Below, piece after piece: positions 1 through 8,292 of a DNA stretch of 64,000 bases (position 1 is the stretch's first letter; each line of letters begins with the position of its first letter). Origin of the DNA: Microvirga arvi (GTDB lineage: Bacteria > Pseudomonadota > Alphaproteobacteria > Rhizobiales > Beijerinckiaceae); NCBI RefSeq assembly GCF_016892765.1, contig NZ_JAFEMD010000018.1, positions 53,577-117,576 on the forward strand, given 5' to 3'. The notes below the pieces were generated by a model. It searched no databases and was not told the DNA's origin. It saw nothing but the letters and a program-made list of their open reading frames with translations. The position numbers and the translations under genes were made by a program.

Positions 1-100
1 TGCGCAGGAAGGTCAGGCCGAGGGAGCCGGGACGCGGGCTCGTGCCGACGACCGCAATGGAGCGGGGAGCCAGCAGCTTGTCGAGGCGATAGGTGGACAT
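1..100 (-). CDS. Acyl-CoA synthetase (NDP-forming) N-terminus, partial at window edge
   Basis: Only the first 33 residues are inside the window. They begin MSTYRLDKLLAPRSIAVVG and continue into a TSPRPGSLG loop, which is the nucleotide/CoA-binding Rossmann start of ADP-forming acetyl-CoA synthetases and of the GNAT-fused Pat-type protein acetyltransferases. An AAGGA ribosome binding site lies just upstream of the ATG at 100. The gene runs off the left edge, so it cannot be decided whether a GNAT domain follows. The family assignment rests on the N-terminal motif only. Confidence 0.6.
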   Translation of the reverse strand, partial: MSTYRLDKLLAPRSIAVVGTSPRPGSLGLTFLR

Positions 101-221
101 GGGGATCCTTCGTCGCGTGGACATTTCGGACGAGGCGGCCCACCAGAACCTATTGCGGCCGGAGATAATCGCAAGACGCATTGACGTGAACGGTCTATCG
201 CGTCTCGGCAAGCACGAGGAC

Positions 222-2927
222 CTACTCGGCAAGGACCCTGGTCGGCGGGAAGATCACCTCGACCAACGTGCCCTCGCTCGGCTGGCTGGAGATCTGCAGC
301 GCCCCACGATTCGCTTCGACAAGCGCCTTGGTGAGGGGAAGCCCGAGGCCCGTGCCGCCGCGCCTTCGCGACGTGGCGAGCTGGCGGAAGGGCTCAAGGG
401 CGGCCTCGACCTCCGTAGGCGTCATGCCGATCCCTGTGTCACGCACTCGGAACGCCACCTCGCCGCGATCGGTCATGGCCGTGGAGACGATCACCTGTCC
501 GCCCGCGTCGGTGAACTTGATGGCATTCGACACGAGGTTGAGCACGATCTGGCGCATGGAGCGCTCGTCAGCCACGACCGGAGGCAGCTTGGGCGCGAAG
601 CTCATGCGCATGACGATGCGGTCGCGGGCGGCCTGGGGCTGGAGCAGGGCCACGCAGGTGGAAACCAGGTCGTTCAGGCTTACCCCCGTGAACGACAGCT
701 CGAGCCGCCCTGCCTCGATCTTGGCGAGGTCCAGAAGATCGTTCACGAGGCTGATCACATGCGAGCCGGAGGCGTGAACGTCCTTGAGGTATTCCTTGTA
801 CCTTTCGTTGCCGATAGCCCCGAACCTCTCCTCGAGCATCACCTCAGCGAACCCGAGAATGGCATTCAAAGGCGTGCGGATCTCATGGCTGATCTTGGCC
901 AGAAGGTCGGATTTCTGGGCACTCGCTTCCTCGGCGGCGTGCTTGGCGCCGATCAGTTCGCCCTCCGCCTTCTTGAAGGCGGTGATATCGCGCAACACGG
1001 CGCAGAATCGACGCTCCGGACCATCGCCCAAGCGCCCCATGGTCATGAAGAGCGGGATGGAACCGCCCTGACGCTCCCGGCCGACAACCTCGCGCCCGTC
1101 ATTGAGCAGACTTCTCACGCCGGGCGAGCGCAGGCTCTCGAGATAATCGAGAGCGACCATATGGCTCTCGGGCGCCAGCAGCACCGTGATGGCGTCGCCC
1201 GCCACCGCCCGCTCATCATAGCCGAAGAGCGCCTCGGCCGAGCGGTTGAGGGAGAGGATGCGTCCCGTTTCGTTGAGCACGATGACGCCGTCGGTCGCCG
1301 TATCGAGGATCGCCTCCAGCTCGTGGACCCGGCTGTCCTGGGATGGAGGCGGAGGGACGTCGACCTTGGGGGCCCTGCGGATCAACAGGAGAGCTGCTTC
1401 CTCGCCGCCCCATTCAGCTGTCGAGGCGCGTACGGTCACGGCGATGTTCTCGTTGCTGCGGGTCGTCAGCGCGAGGGCGAAATCCTCGTCGCCTGAGCCC
1501 CCGAGGGCAGGCGAGCCGCGGAACAGGTGCACGAGACCGCCATCGGTCCGGACCTCTTCGATAGCCTCATAGCCGGTCAAATCGAGCAGGAAGCGATTGG
1601 CGAAGAGAACGTGCTCCCCGCGATGGACCAGAATGCCGATGGGCAGCCGGTCGAGGATACGGTCATCGCCAGCAGGAAGAGCAGCCGGCTCGGAAGGGCC
1701 GGCATCGCCCTCGGCTGCCGGCGTGTCCCCTTCTGGAGGGCGATCAGCCTGATCCGACGCACTCTCTTGGGCTGGCGTATCCTCCAAGCGTGCTCCCAGC
1801 GCCCGCGCGATCTCGCGAAAGGCGTTCCGCTCGGCCGTGGAGAGGCTCGATGCCGGAGGACGTCTCCCAGCGTTCTCCGGCTGCTGACCGGGCTCGGGCG
1901 GATTAGTGTTCGAGAGCGCTTCCGCCACCTGACCACGAAGATCGGCGAACCAGCCCTCGTCGGACGCCTTGCTCTCGGTCTCCACGGCCTGCGGAGGCAT
2001 TTCCTCCGGTGGGCGGAACGGGAAGGTGTCATCAGGCACCAGGCTCTGGGCAATCAAGTGGTCCGAAACCGCCCCAGGCTCGCCTTGCGAATTCTCGAGA
2101 GCTGCCCGCTCCCGCGCGGCATCCATGCGCAGGAGGCCGAAGCCCCGGAAGCCGGTCAGCTCCCGGTCAGCCCTGAAGATGGGCATGCCGGCCCAGTCGA
2201 CAGGCACCTGCAGCGAAGAATTATCGATGTTCCAGAAGATGGTTTGGCCGCTCCAGGTACCCCGGCGGGCGAAAAAGGCCGCGACGGCACCATCCGGATC
2301 CTCCACGACCGATTGGGATACCTCCGTCCAGGTTCGCCCGATGACGCTGGCTGCGACCGGTCCAACGGCTTCGGCGAGCTGCGGGGACACCTCCGTGAAG
2401 CGGGCTTCCGCATCCGCCTGCCATACGAAGCGGATTGTACCGCGGGGCTGCTCCGCTTGAGGAGTATCGGTTGCGATCTCAGAGGTGGGCTCCTGAGCGG
2501 TTCGAGCCTCAGCCGCCATCTGGTACGACCGTGAACGCGCAGCCTTCGGAGCAGTCGATCCGGCAAACGCCGTCATCAGCACTGTTTCGCCATTCTCCAG
2601 GGAGGCCAATCGGCAGGCGCAGGCGACGGGAAGCCAAGGGCGGGCCGGGTCCAGCCGCAAACGCTCCACCCTGATGCCCTCGCGGGGCGCAAGCCCGCCT
2701 GCAAGAGTCCTGATGCGATCGCGCGCCCGGAAATCCCGGGTCACCCGACCGGCCGAATCCGTGAACGCCTCCTTCACCCCCAGGGCATCCGGCGATGTCC
2801 AGAGCAGCTTCTCCCCTGCCCCATCCCAGACGAGCACGACTGCGCCCGGCTGAGCCAGCAGGCGCAGGTCAGGCTCGGCGGCAAGCCGCGCGATCAAAGC
2901 TTCGAAGGGATTGGGAATACCCAACAT
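222..2927 (-). CDS. PAS-domain sensor histidine kinase, PdhS/PleC/DivJ-like
   Basis: A 901-residue cytoplasmic-looking kinase without clear membrane segments. The N-terminal third is a poorly conserved sensor region, followed by a Pro/Glu-rich linker (about 330-430) and two PAS-like segments (about 440-540 and 555-665). The kinase core is complete: H-box SHEIRTPLNA with His681, N-box near 797-805, G1 DTGIG near 830 and G2 GGTGLGL near 857. The FGAIGNERYKEYLKD signature after the H-box is typical of the alphaproteobacterial PleC/DivJ/PdhS group that phosphorylates DivK and PleD-type receivers; that role is family knowledge. The same frame stays open to 3713, but that part lies antisense to the phasins, so the ATG at 2927 (MLGIPNPFEAL) is preferred. 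No receiver gene is adjacent. Confidence 0.85.
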   Translation of the reverse strand: MLGIPNPFEALIARLAAEPDLRLLAQPGAVVLVWDGAGEKLLWTSPDALGVKEAFTDSAGRVTRDFRARDRIRTLAGGLAPREGIRVERLRLDPARPWLPVACACRLASLENGETVLMTAFAGSTAPKAARSRSYQMAAEARTAQEPTSEIATDTPQAEQPRGTIRFVWQADAEARFTEVSPQLAEAVGPVAASVIGRTWTEVSQSVVEDPDGAVAAFFARRGTWSGQTIFWNIDNSSLQVPVDWAGMPIFRADRELTGFRGFGLLRMDAARERAALENSQGEPGAVSDHLIAQSLVPDDTFPFRPPEEMPPQAVETESKASDEGWFADLRGQVAEALSNTNPPEPGQQPENAGRRPPASSLSTAERNAFREIARALGARLEDTPAQESASDQADRPPEGDTPAAEGDAGPSEPAALPAGDDRILDRLPIGILVHRGEHVLFANRFLLDLTGYEAIEEVRTDGGLVHLFRGSPALGGSGDEDFALALTTRSNENIAVTVRASTAEWGGEEAALLLIRRAPKVDVPPPPSQDSRVHELEAILDTATDGVIVLNETGRILSLNRSAEALFGYDERAVAGDAITVLLAPESHMVALDYLESLRSPGVRSLLNDGREVVGRERQGGSIPLFMTMGRLGDGPERRFCAVLRDITAFKKAEGELIGAKHAAEEASAQKSDLLAKISHEIRTPLNAILGFAEVMLEERFGAIGNERYKEYLKDVHASGSHVISLVNDLLDLAKIEAGRLELSFTGVSLNDLVSTCVALLQPQAARDRIVMRMSFAPKLPPVVADERSMRQIVLNLVSNAIKFTDAGGQVIVSTAMTDRGEVAFRVRDTGIGMTPTEVEAALEPFRQLATSRRRGGTGLGLPLTKALVEANRGALQISSQPSEGTLVEVIFPPTRVLAE

Positions 2928-3070
2928 CAACGGTCCTTGCCACACACCATTACAGAGACTCTCAGGCTGAGCTTCTAGATTAGTATCCGCGGTCAAGCAT
3001 GCAAGGCGGAACCCTTGAATCCATTTACTTTGAGGTAACCTTAATAGGCCGAGGCATATGGGAGTTGATT

Positions 3071-3103
3071 TTGCAATGCACAATGTGATATTGCACTGCA
3101 CAA
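3071..3103 (+). promoter_or_regulatory. Tandem TTGCANTGCACAA boxes upstream of phasin gene
   Basis: Two near-identical 13-bp boxes, TTGCAATGCACAA (3071-3083) and TTGCACTGCACAA (3091-3103), are spaced 20 bp start to start, about two helical turns, and end 25 bp before the phasin ATG. TGC-rich direct repeats upstream of phaP are known targets of the PHA-responsive repressor PhaR. Assigning these boxes to PhaR is an inference. Confidence 0.55.
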
Positions 3104-3128
3104 ATGCCTTACTTACAAGGAGCAAGCT

Positions 3129-3509
3129 ATGGCGACGAACCAGCCCCAAGGTTATGAGATCCCCCCGGAAATGCGCGACTTCGCCGAGAAGAGCGTCGAA
3201 CAGGCTCGCAAGGCGATCGACGGCTTCATGAGCGCGGCCCAGAAGACGGCCGACACCTTCGAAGGCTCGGCCACCACGGTCCAGACCAGCGCCCGCGATG
3301 CAGCCCGCAAGACCTTTGCCTATACCGAGCAGAACCTGACCGCAGCATTCGACCTCGCTCAGAGAATGGTGCGCGCCAAGGACATGCAGGAGGCCATGCA
3401 GATCCAGGCCGAGTTCGTCCGCACTCAGTTCGAGGCGATGCAGACGCAGATGAAGGAATTCGGCTCGATGGCACAGTCCGCCATGAAGCAGCCGGGCGGC
3501 AAGAAGTAG
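3129..3509 (+). CDS. phaP: Phasin (PHA granule-associated protein)
   Basis: A 126-residue, almost entirely helical, amphipathic protein rich in Ala, Gln, Lys and Met, matching the phasin_2 family (MRDFAEKSVEQARKAIDGF near the N-terminus, then FDLAQRMVRAKDMQEAM). Phasins coat polyhydroxybutyrate granules and control their number and size. The ATG follows an AGGAG site at a good distance. Upstream lie the tandem TGC-rich boxes, consistent with PhaR repression. A second phasin gene follows after 37 bp and both share the terminator at 4085-4114, so they probably form one transcript. No PHA synthase is in the window. The symbol denotes the family; several paralogues are usual in these genomes. Confidence 0.88.
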   Translation: MATNQPQGYEIPPEMRDFAEKSVEQARKAIDGFMSAAQKTADTFEGSATTVQTSARDAARKTFAYTEQNLTAAFDLAQRMVRAKDMQEAMQIQAEFVRTQFEAMQTQMKEFGSMAQSAMKQPGGKK

Positions 3510-3546
3510 TAAAAACCCTCTCCAACATCCTCGCGAGGACCCCACG

Positions 3547-4050
3547 ATGGCGGAAGCGAAGAAGCCTAGAGTCAAGAGTGCAGCCAAGGTCGTCGGCACG
3601 AAACCGACGACCGATCTCATCGAGTTGGCTGCCGCGCCGGCAGTTACGGCGACAGAACCGGTCGCGAACTCCAATCCGGCTTTGCCCCTGAAGGCATCCG
3701 ATGTGAAGCCCATCGCGGCTGAAGTCCTCTTCTCCTCGGCGAAGAAGCAGAGCGATGCCTTCCGTCAGGCCGTCGGCGAGGTGGTCACCGCTTCGGCGAA
3801 AGGTGCCCTGGAGGTAAACGGCAAGATCATCGAAGCCCTGAATGTCCAGAGCAACGCAGCTCTCGACCTGTGGCGCTCGGCGATCAGCCCTACACCTCTT
3901 CCCGAGGCCCTCAAGGCGCAGAGCCAGGCAACGCGCCAAGCCTACGAGGCTGCCTCCGCGCAGTGGAAGGATGTTGCCGAGACCACGGCCCTCTGGTTCA
4001 CCAAGAGCCTGGAGCCCCTCCAGTCGGCGTTCCAGCGACAGGGTCGTTAA
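3547..4050 (+). CDS. Phasin family protein
   Basis: A 167-residue protein with a basic, Ala/Pro-rich N-terminal tail (1-60) followed by a helical phasin-type domain (about 60-160) with FRQAVGEVVTASAKGALEVN and LDLWRSAIS. It probably binds PHA granules or serves as a granule linker; the positively charged tail could contact DNA, as proposed for some phasins, but that is speculation. It sits 37 bp downstream of the other phasin on the same strand. The start follows a GAGGACCCCACG leader and a strong rho-independent terminator closes the pair. Confidence 0.8.
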   Translation: MAEAKKPRVKSAAKVVGTKPTTDLIELAAAPAVTATEPVANSNPALPLKASDVKPIAAEVLFSSAKKQSDAFRQAVGEVVTASAKGALEVNGKIIEALNVQSNAALDLWRSAISPTPLPEALKAQSQATRQAYEAASAQWKDVAETTALWFTKSLEPLQSAFQRQGR

Positions 4051-4084
4051 GTACTACGCTATCCGTCAGCACGATCATGCGCTA

Positions 4085-4114
4085 AGGCTCGGCCGTCATC
4101 GGCCGAGCCTTTTT
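4085..4114 (+). terminator. Rho-independent terminator after phasin pair
   Basis: An 11-bp perfect stem, AGGCTCGGCCG (4085-4095) with CGGCCGAGCCT (4100-4110), a TCAT loop and a run of T. The T-run abuts the ATG of the next gene at 4116, so that gene must be read through or have its promoter inside this region. Confidence 0.85.
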
Positions 4115-4115
4115 C

Positions 4116-4544
4116 ATGTCCCCATCCCCCGTCCCCGCCGTCATTCGTGAGGACAGGGCCTTGCTGGTGCGGCGCGCAAATCCGCCAGATGCCGGCTTAT
4201 GGGGCTTTCCCGGAGGAAAGATCGAGCTCGGCGAGACGGTCAGGGAGGCCGCCACCCGGGAGCTCCTGGAGGAGACGGGCGTCAAGGCCGAGGCCCAGGA
4301 CATCATCACCACGCTCGACATCCTGGTGCGGAACCCGTCGGGCGCGATGCAGCAGCACTTCATCCTGATTGCCGTCCGATGCCGCTGGATCTCGGGCGAG
4401 CCCATCGCAGGCGACGACGCGCTTGAAGCAGGCTGGTTTGCGATTGCCGAACTCGCTCCGGACAAGATCGCCTTGAGCGCCGATGTGGAGGCGATCGCCC
4501 GGCGCGCTCAAGCGCTCGCTTCGGATGAGAATGCCGCAATCTGA
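4116..4544 (+). CDS. Nudix hydrolase
   Basis: A 142-residue single-domain Nudix protein. The Nudix box is intact: GGKIELGE (33-40 region) followed by [14 protein letters not shown], giving the REXXEEXG metal-binding glutamates. The family hydrolyses nucleoside diphosphate derivatives; the closest functional models are ADP-ribose pyrophosphatases and MutT-like enzymes, and the substrate cannot be read from sequence. The ATG overlaps the end of the phasin terminator, so either expression depends on an internal promoter or the true start lies slightly downstream. It ends before a bidirectional hairpin at 4582-4607. Confidence 0.85.
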   Translation: MSPSPVPAVIREDRALLVRRANPPDAGLWGFPGGKIELGETVREAATRELLEETGVKAEAQDIITTLDILVRNPSGAMQQHFILIAVRCRWISGEPIAGDDALEAGWFAIAELAPDKIALSADVEAIARRAQALASDENAAI

Positions 4545-4581
4545 CGGCCTGTCGAACCTGCAATTGCAGGCTCAAGAAAAA

Positions 4582-4611
4582 GGCCTCGTCCTGTTGGGGA
4601 CGAGGCCAAGT
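4582..4611. terminator. Hairpin terminator, potentially bidirectional
   Basis: A 10-bp stem GGCCTCGTCC (4582-4591) / GGACGAGGCC (4598-4607) with AAAAA before it and AAGTTTT after it, so it could stop transcription in both directions. It closes the Nudix gene. Confidence 0.75.
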
Positions 4612-4856
4612 TTTATCTCGTAACTTAAAGGCCTCGAAGGCCAAACTTCACGATCCGATCTGCACATAATCGGCAGACAATCTCAACCTAGGCACCGGTG
4701 CTATGGTTGATGAACAGTAAACCTTCATAAAGCATCAATCATGTTTCTAACGGTCTCGATCCGACATATTGAAACATTCTCTCGTATTCCCTTATGTGTC
4801 TCGCGACAGGCAATAAATGCCTAGCCACATCTTCATTAAAAGCACGGAATACAGTT

Positions 4857-5564
4857 ATGCGCACCTCTGCTCTTGGACTGCTCGCTGCCACAGCGGCCCT
4901 CGCCCTTGCGGCTTCGAACGCCCATGCGGCCGATCTTCCCTCCCGCTACTCCCCTGCCCCGGCCTATAACGCGCTTCCGGTCTTCGCATGGACCGGGTTC
5001 TATGCCGGCCTGAACGCCGGCTATGGCTGGAACATGGGTGACAGCCGTTTCTACGATCCCGCCTTCGGCACTGTGCCCGGAAGAAGGCACGGCGGCTTCG
5101 CAGGCGGTGCGCAGGCCGGCTACAATTACCAGTTCGGCATGTTCGTCGCCGGCGCCGAAACCGATCTCCAATATGCTGCGGTCGGCAACAAGGGTGCGTC
5201 CTACGGCACAACCTATTACCCGGGAGATTCCGGAGGCTTCTTCGGCACCATCCGCGCTCGCGCGGGCGTCGCCTTGGATCGCGCCCTCGTTTACGGCACC
5301 GCCGGCTTTGCCTATGGCGATATCGGCGGCAACCGCGGCTATGATCCGGTTCTCGGATATCACAGCGGGGACGAGATCAACTGGGGCTGGACCATCGGCG
5401 GCGGCGTGGAATACGCCATCACCAACAACTTCACCGCCAAGGTCGAAGGCCTCTATGTGGATATCGACACGAAGGACAATTACGACCGCGGCGGTCGCGT
5501 CAATATCGACCGCGATGCCGAGTTTGGCGTGCTGCGAGCCGGTGTGAACTACAAGTTCAACTGA
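4857..5564 (+). CDS. Outer membrane beta-barrel protein, Omp25/Omp31-like
   Basis: A 235-residue exported protein. A Sec signal peptide (MRTSALGLLAATAALALAA, cleavage after NAHA) leads to the ADLP start and the WTGFYAGLNAGYGW first strand typical of the alphaproteobacterial Omp25/Omp31/RopB family. The rest shows alternating aromatic/glycine strands and ends with NYKFN, a terminal Phe-containing strand suited to BAM recognition. An in-frame start at 4794 would put 21 extra residues before the signal peptide, so the ATG at 4857 is chosen. It stabilises the outer membrane and may act as a minor porin. It is monocistronic, with its own terminator at 5587-5615; the 290 bp upstream is AT-rich and likely holds its promoter. 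Confidence 0.88.
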   Translation: MRTSALGLLAATAALALAASNAHAADLPSRYSPAPAYNALPVFAWTGFYAGLNAGYGWNMGDSRFYDPAFGTVPGRRHGGFAGGAQAGYNYQFGMFVAGAETDLQYAAVGNKGASYGTTYYPGDSGGFFGTIRARAGVALDRALVYGTAGFAYGDIGGNRGYDPVLGYHSGDEINWGWTIGGGVEYAITNNFTAKVEGLYVDIDTKDNYDRGGRVNIDRDAEFGVLRAGVNYKFN

Positions 5565-5586
5565 TCGCCCATCGCATCTCGAAGAG

Positions 5587-5615
5587 AAGGCCCGGTGCCG
5601 GCACCGGGCCTTTTT
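5587..5615 (+). terminator. Rho-independent terminator after outer membrane protein gene
   Basis: A self-complementary stem AAGGCCCGGTGC/GCACCGGGCCTT directly followed by TTT, 22 bp after the stop codon. Confidence 0.85.
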
Positions 5616-5642
5616 GCATGGGAACGGATGGCTGATGCCTCA

Positions 5643-5903
5643 TCAGGGGTCGTTGACGCCCTTCGGCACGGGGAGGCTTGTCATCTGCGCCTCTCTCCTC
5701 TTGAGATCGAGCAGTCGTCGGGCGGCGATGCCGCCGGATGCCGATGAATAGAGCCTGCCGTTGAGCACTTCGACCTGCCAGCGTTGCAGTTCGAGCAGAG
5801 CTTTCAGGGTCCGTACGCGGACCTGCAGGTCGAGAGCGTCTTTCAAGGGGGCCGGTCCCCCTGTCGCCATGGAGCGGTGACCGGCTGTCTTGCGATGAAT
5901 CAT
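5643..5903 (-). CDS. Small hypothetical protein with coiled-coil-like helix
   Basis: An open frame of 86 residues from ATG 5903 (MIHRKTAGHRSMATGG); the frame stays open upstream to 5957. The centre (about 20-55) is a heptad-like amphipathic helix, DLQVRVRTLKALLELQRWQV, and the end is charged. I recognise no family. No good ribosome binding site precedes the ATG, and a competing minus frame overlaps it (5557-5964) but is more Arg/Pro-rich and less protein-like. It is convergent with the outer membrane protein gene. Confidence 0.35.
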   Translation of the reverse strand: MIHRKTAGHRSMATGGPAPLKDALDLQVRVRTLKALLELQRWQVEVLNGRLYSSASGGIAARRLLDLKRREAQMTSLPVPKGVNDP

Positions 5904-6216
5904 GTCTGAACGCGCAATAAGAATGGACGTTAATCGGGCTGGCCTGCAGTTGGGCAATACGCAACGCCGTACACGTCGCGGACCGGGTTAGAGGGTCCGC
6001 GTTTCTGCGATCGTGGATGGCGGGCTCTGATGAATGTAATTATCTTACAACTCATTGGCATAGGGAGTCTCATCGAGTTGGTCCTTCCGCGCTGGTAACG
6101 GCCAAGGCAGGCTCTTTTGAGGCCGATGCAGATGGGCGATGTCCGGTCGAATCGTCTCTCGGAACCTCAGGATAAGTTCAGCAGTTCCACCAGCAGAGCT
6201 TGAAGGGGTTGATGCG
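5904..6216. other. Intergenic region with a hairpin
   Basis: I see no gene I can support here. An 8-bp hairpin CGCGGACC (5977-5984) / GGTCCGCG (5994-6001) followed by TTTCT could be a weak terminator on the + strand. The rest holds the upstream region of the 57-residue gene at 6217. Confidence 0.4.
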
Positions 6217-6390
6217 ATGCCTGACACGCGCCATGAGATCGAAGCGGATAAAATCCTCGCTGAACTGAGCGTAGCCACGCCTGACGAGCAAACCTTGTCG
6301 CAGGGCCGCCGTCTTCTGGCGGAAGCCCTTGAGCGAGCGGAGCGGCGTGGGCGCCAGATCTCCGGGCGCCAGAAGGAATCAAGCGGCTAA
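6217..6390 (+). CDS. Small hypothetical protein (57 aa)
   Basis: The ATG at 6217 is preceded by AAGGGG at a proper distance, which favours it over the upstream in-frame ATG at 6139. The product MPDTRHEIEADKILAELSV continues as one or two charged helices ending in a basic RRGRQISGRQK tail. It is Glu/Arg-rich, soluble and without any family I recognise; small proteins of this kind are often stress-related in rhizobia, but that is only a guess. It stands alone on the + strand. Confidence 0.5.
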   Translation: MPDTRHEIEADKILAELSVATPDEQTLSQGRRLLAEALERAERRGRQISGRQKESSG

Positions 6391-6609
6391 CGCGTTGTTT
6401 ATTGCGAAAACCGATTTCCACTTTCGGCAACGGGATTCAGGCTCTGCTAACGACAGCAGAGCTACGATCTGTGATCCCGGCGGGTTAGCCCCCCTGCGAC
6501 ATCAACAGCTAGGAACGGCCCAAGGCGGGGCACGTTCTTCTCCTGTGCGATAGAACACAGCGGACAAGGCTCGGGCGTGATGATCTTCCGGGCATTGGAG
6601 AATCGGTTA

Positions 6610-6921
6610 ATGCGCCCCCTTCTGACGGCAATTCTGGTTGGTGTCCTTGGCACCACTGCAATCGGTGCCGCTGCCCGCGCTCAATCCGCCGACACCCGTA
6701 TCGCATCGATGCCCTATGACGAGTGCCTCTCCATCATCAGCGAGGCTGCCCAGGAGATGGACGAGGAGCCCGTCAAGCTCGTCAGCACGAGCGATGTCAC
6801 GACTGTTCGGCTCAACGCCTCGGACGGCTTTGTCACCGTCTCTTGCAGCCGCAGCGATAAAAAGATGACCTTGACGAAAAGCCCTGTTCCGGAAGCTGCC
6901 GGGATGACGGCGGCGCGCTGA
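6610..6921 (+). CDS. Small exported hypothetical protein
   Basis: A 103-residue product with a clear Sec signal peptide (MRPLLTAILVGVLGTTAIG, cleavage near ARAQSA) and a mature part of about 75 residues containing two cysteines (one in YDECLSI, one in VSCSRS) that could form a disulfide. Start 6610 is chosen because GGAG lies about 9 bases upstream and the signal peptide begins there; the frame is open from 6577. Family unknown; a periplasmic location is inferred. Confidence 0.6.
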   Translation: MRPLLTAILVGVLGTTAIGAAARAQSADTRIASMPYDECLSIISEAAQEMDEEPVKLVSTSDVTTVRLNASDGFVTVSCSRSDKKMTLTKSPVPEAAGMTAAR

Positions 6922-7287
6922 ACGCTTTCAGGGCTTCCTCTAATACTAAAAGACGGCGAGCCGCCCGACCGTGCAGAACGGCGCATGATCCCTTTCATGC
7001 CGCAATGGGCAACCCGCCCATCTCATGATCATCAGCGGGTGGAGATTAGTCTCCGAGCTCGACGCCGAGACCGGAGACGCGCCGCAGGCCTGCGAGAAGT
7101 GGCGGTTTATCCGGCCTCCCGTCGTATTAGGGTCAAGGTTTGCTGTTGAGGTGCATTCATAGACCAGGGTGCTGCGGACTGCGTCCTAAAACCCTGGGAA
7201 CCTGCATGGCTATGGATGATTCCCATCCTGACCCATCAGCCGAGCGTATATGAGTTCACATAAAACCCCTTTCATTGAGGACATATC
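6922..7287. other. Intergenic region, no supported gene
   Basis: A 366-bp stretch between two + strand genes. An ATG-initiated 45-codon frame at 7025-7162 lacks a ribosome binding site and I do not call it. The last 60 bp become AT-richer and should hold the promoter of the gene at 7288. Confidence 0.4.
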
Positions 7288-8103
7288 ATGGCCACCAGAC
7301 ATTTCAGCCAGACTCCACCCGACAGAGCCATTGAGCTTTTCGACAAGCTTCTCGCGACTTCGGACGGCGCAGCCAAGACGCGCGAGCGCCTCTTCGCCGA
7401 ATTGAAGGATGAACTCGCGCTTCTTGCCACTCTGCAGGAGCAGCATCTCTTTCCCATCCTGCAAAGGCATGGGATGGAGGATCTTCTGAGGGCAGCCGTG
7501 AGCGACAATGAGGAAACCTCTTCGCTCCTGGAGGAACTTGATCAGATGCCGAAGAACAGCGGCGAGTTTCTTGGCCAAGTGACGAAACTGAGGAAAGCCT
7601 TCCAGCAGCATATCCGAGACGACCGGAAGGAGCTTCTCCCGGCTGTTCTTGACGTATTGAGCGAAGAAGAGGCTCAAGCGGTTGTCGAGCAGGTCGAGGA
7701 TGAACTGGCGAGCCTCAACGACATGAAAGAGGTCGCAGCGGGTTTGTCAGCTGACGCAAACCAAGTTCTTCGAACCAGCCTCGACGGCGTGGACAATGTG
7801 GTGCGCATGGGAACCGACAGCGCTCGCACCGTGACGACCGGCGTACAGGATCTCTCGCAGGAGTGCCTGCGCATGAGCCAGAAGCGCATCCAGACCAACC
7901 TGGACGGATGGACCAAGCTCATCCAGTGTCGGTCGCTGCAGGATCTCGCCAGGACACAGGCCTCGCTCATCCAGGACAATCTCGAGCTGACGCTCAGCAA
8001 CAGCGCCCGCCTGGCCGACCTTGCCGTTCAACTCGCAGAGAAGGCGACGTGGCAGGGCAAGCGCCAGGAGACATCGAGCCAACCCACCCGCGCGAGGGCA
8101 TGA
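7288..8103 (+). CDS. Hemerythrin-like (HHE) domain fused to a phasin domain
   Basis: A 271-residue protein in two parts. Residues about 10-145 align by eye with HHE cation-binding proteins (helices with ERLFAELKDELALLA, EQHLFPILQRHG, FQQHIRDDRKELLPAV). Residues about 160-260 form a phasin-like helical domain (LSQECLRMSQKRIQTNLDG, LARTQASLIQDNLELTL). The usual His at the start of the HAxxEExxxYP motif is replaced by Leu (LATLQEQHLFP), and the early His of the domain is also missing, so iron binding may be altered. The N-terminal part could be a sensor or oxygen/iron binding module targeted to PHA granules; this is inference. A GAGG site precedes the ATG. It is monocistronic, with a long hairpin 30 bp downstream. 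Confidence 0.7.
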   Translation: MATRHFSQTPPDRAIELFDKLLATSDGAAKTRERLFAELKDELALLATLQEQHLFPILQRHGMEDLLRAAVSDNEETSSLLEELDQMPKNSGEFLGQVTKLRKAFQQHIRDDRKELLPAVLDVLSEEEAQAVVEQVEDELASLNDMKEVAAGLSADANQVLRTSLDGVDNVVRMGTDSARTVTTGVQDLSQECLRMSQKRIQTNLDGWTKLIQCRSLQDLARTQASLIQDNLELTLSNSARLADLAVQLAEKATWQGKRQETSSQPTRARA

Positions 8104-8133
8104 GCCCTCGCCTCGGATGAAGGTTTGATTCAG

Positions 8134-8177
8134 CCCTGGGGAGCGCCGGAGACGTATCGCTCCGGCGCTCCCCAGGG
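8134..8177 (+). repeat. Perfect 18-bp inverted repeat (long hairpin)
   Basis: CCCTGGGGAGCGCCGGAG (8134-8151) and its exact reverse complement (8160-8177) enclose the 8-nt loop ACGTATCG. There is no T-run after it, so it is not a textbook intrinsic terminator; it may be a processing/stability hairpin or a rho-assisted terminator for the hemerythrin-phasin gene. Confidence 0.8.
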
Positions 8178-8292
8178 CGATACGCCCAAAGCCGGCCGGA
8201 AGAGTTGTTTCACGCGGCTTTGACTCCCTCGCTGTCAATGGACAGCCGGTCTGCAAGGTCTATATGTGAAGCATTCATGACGAGGCGCATCC

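Noticed and set aside
93..1496. Long + strand open frame (467 codons)
   Set aside because: It is antisense to the histidine kinase, with His/Arg/Gly-biased composition and no recognisable domain.
2928..3713. N-terminal extension of the histidine kinase frame, open across both phasins in antisense
   Set aside because: The extra 262 residues lie opposite real phasin coding sequence, are low-complexity His/Leu/Gly-rich and have no ribosome binding site; high-GC genomes often keep such antisense frames open.
7025..7162. 45-codon frame between the exported protein and the hemerythrin-phasin gene
   Set aside because: No ribosome binding site and no recognisable feature; not better than chance.
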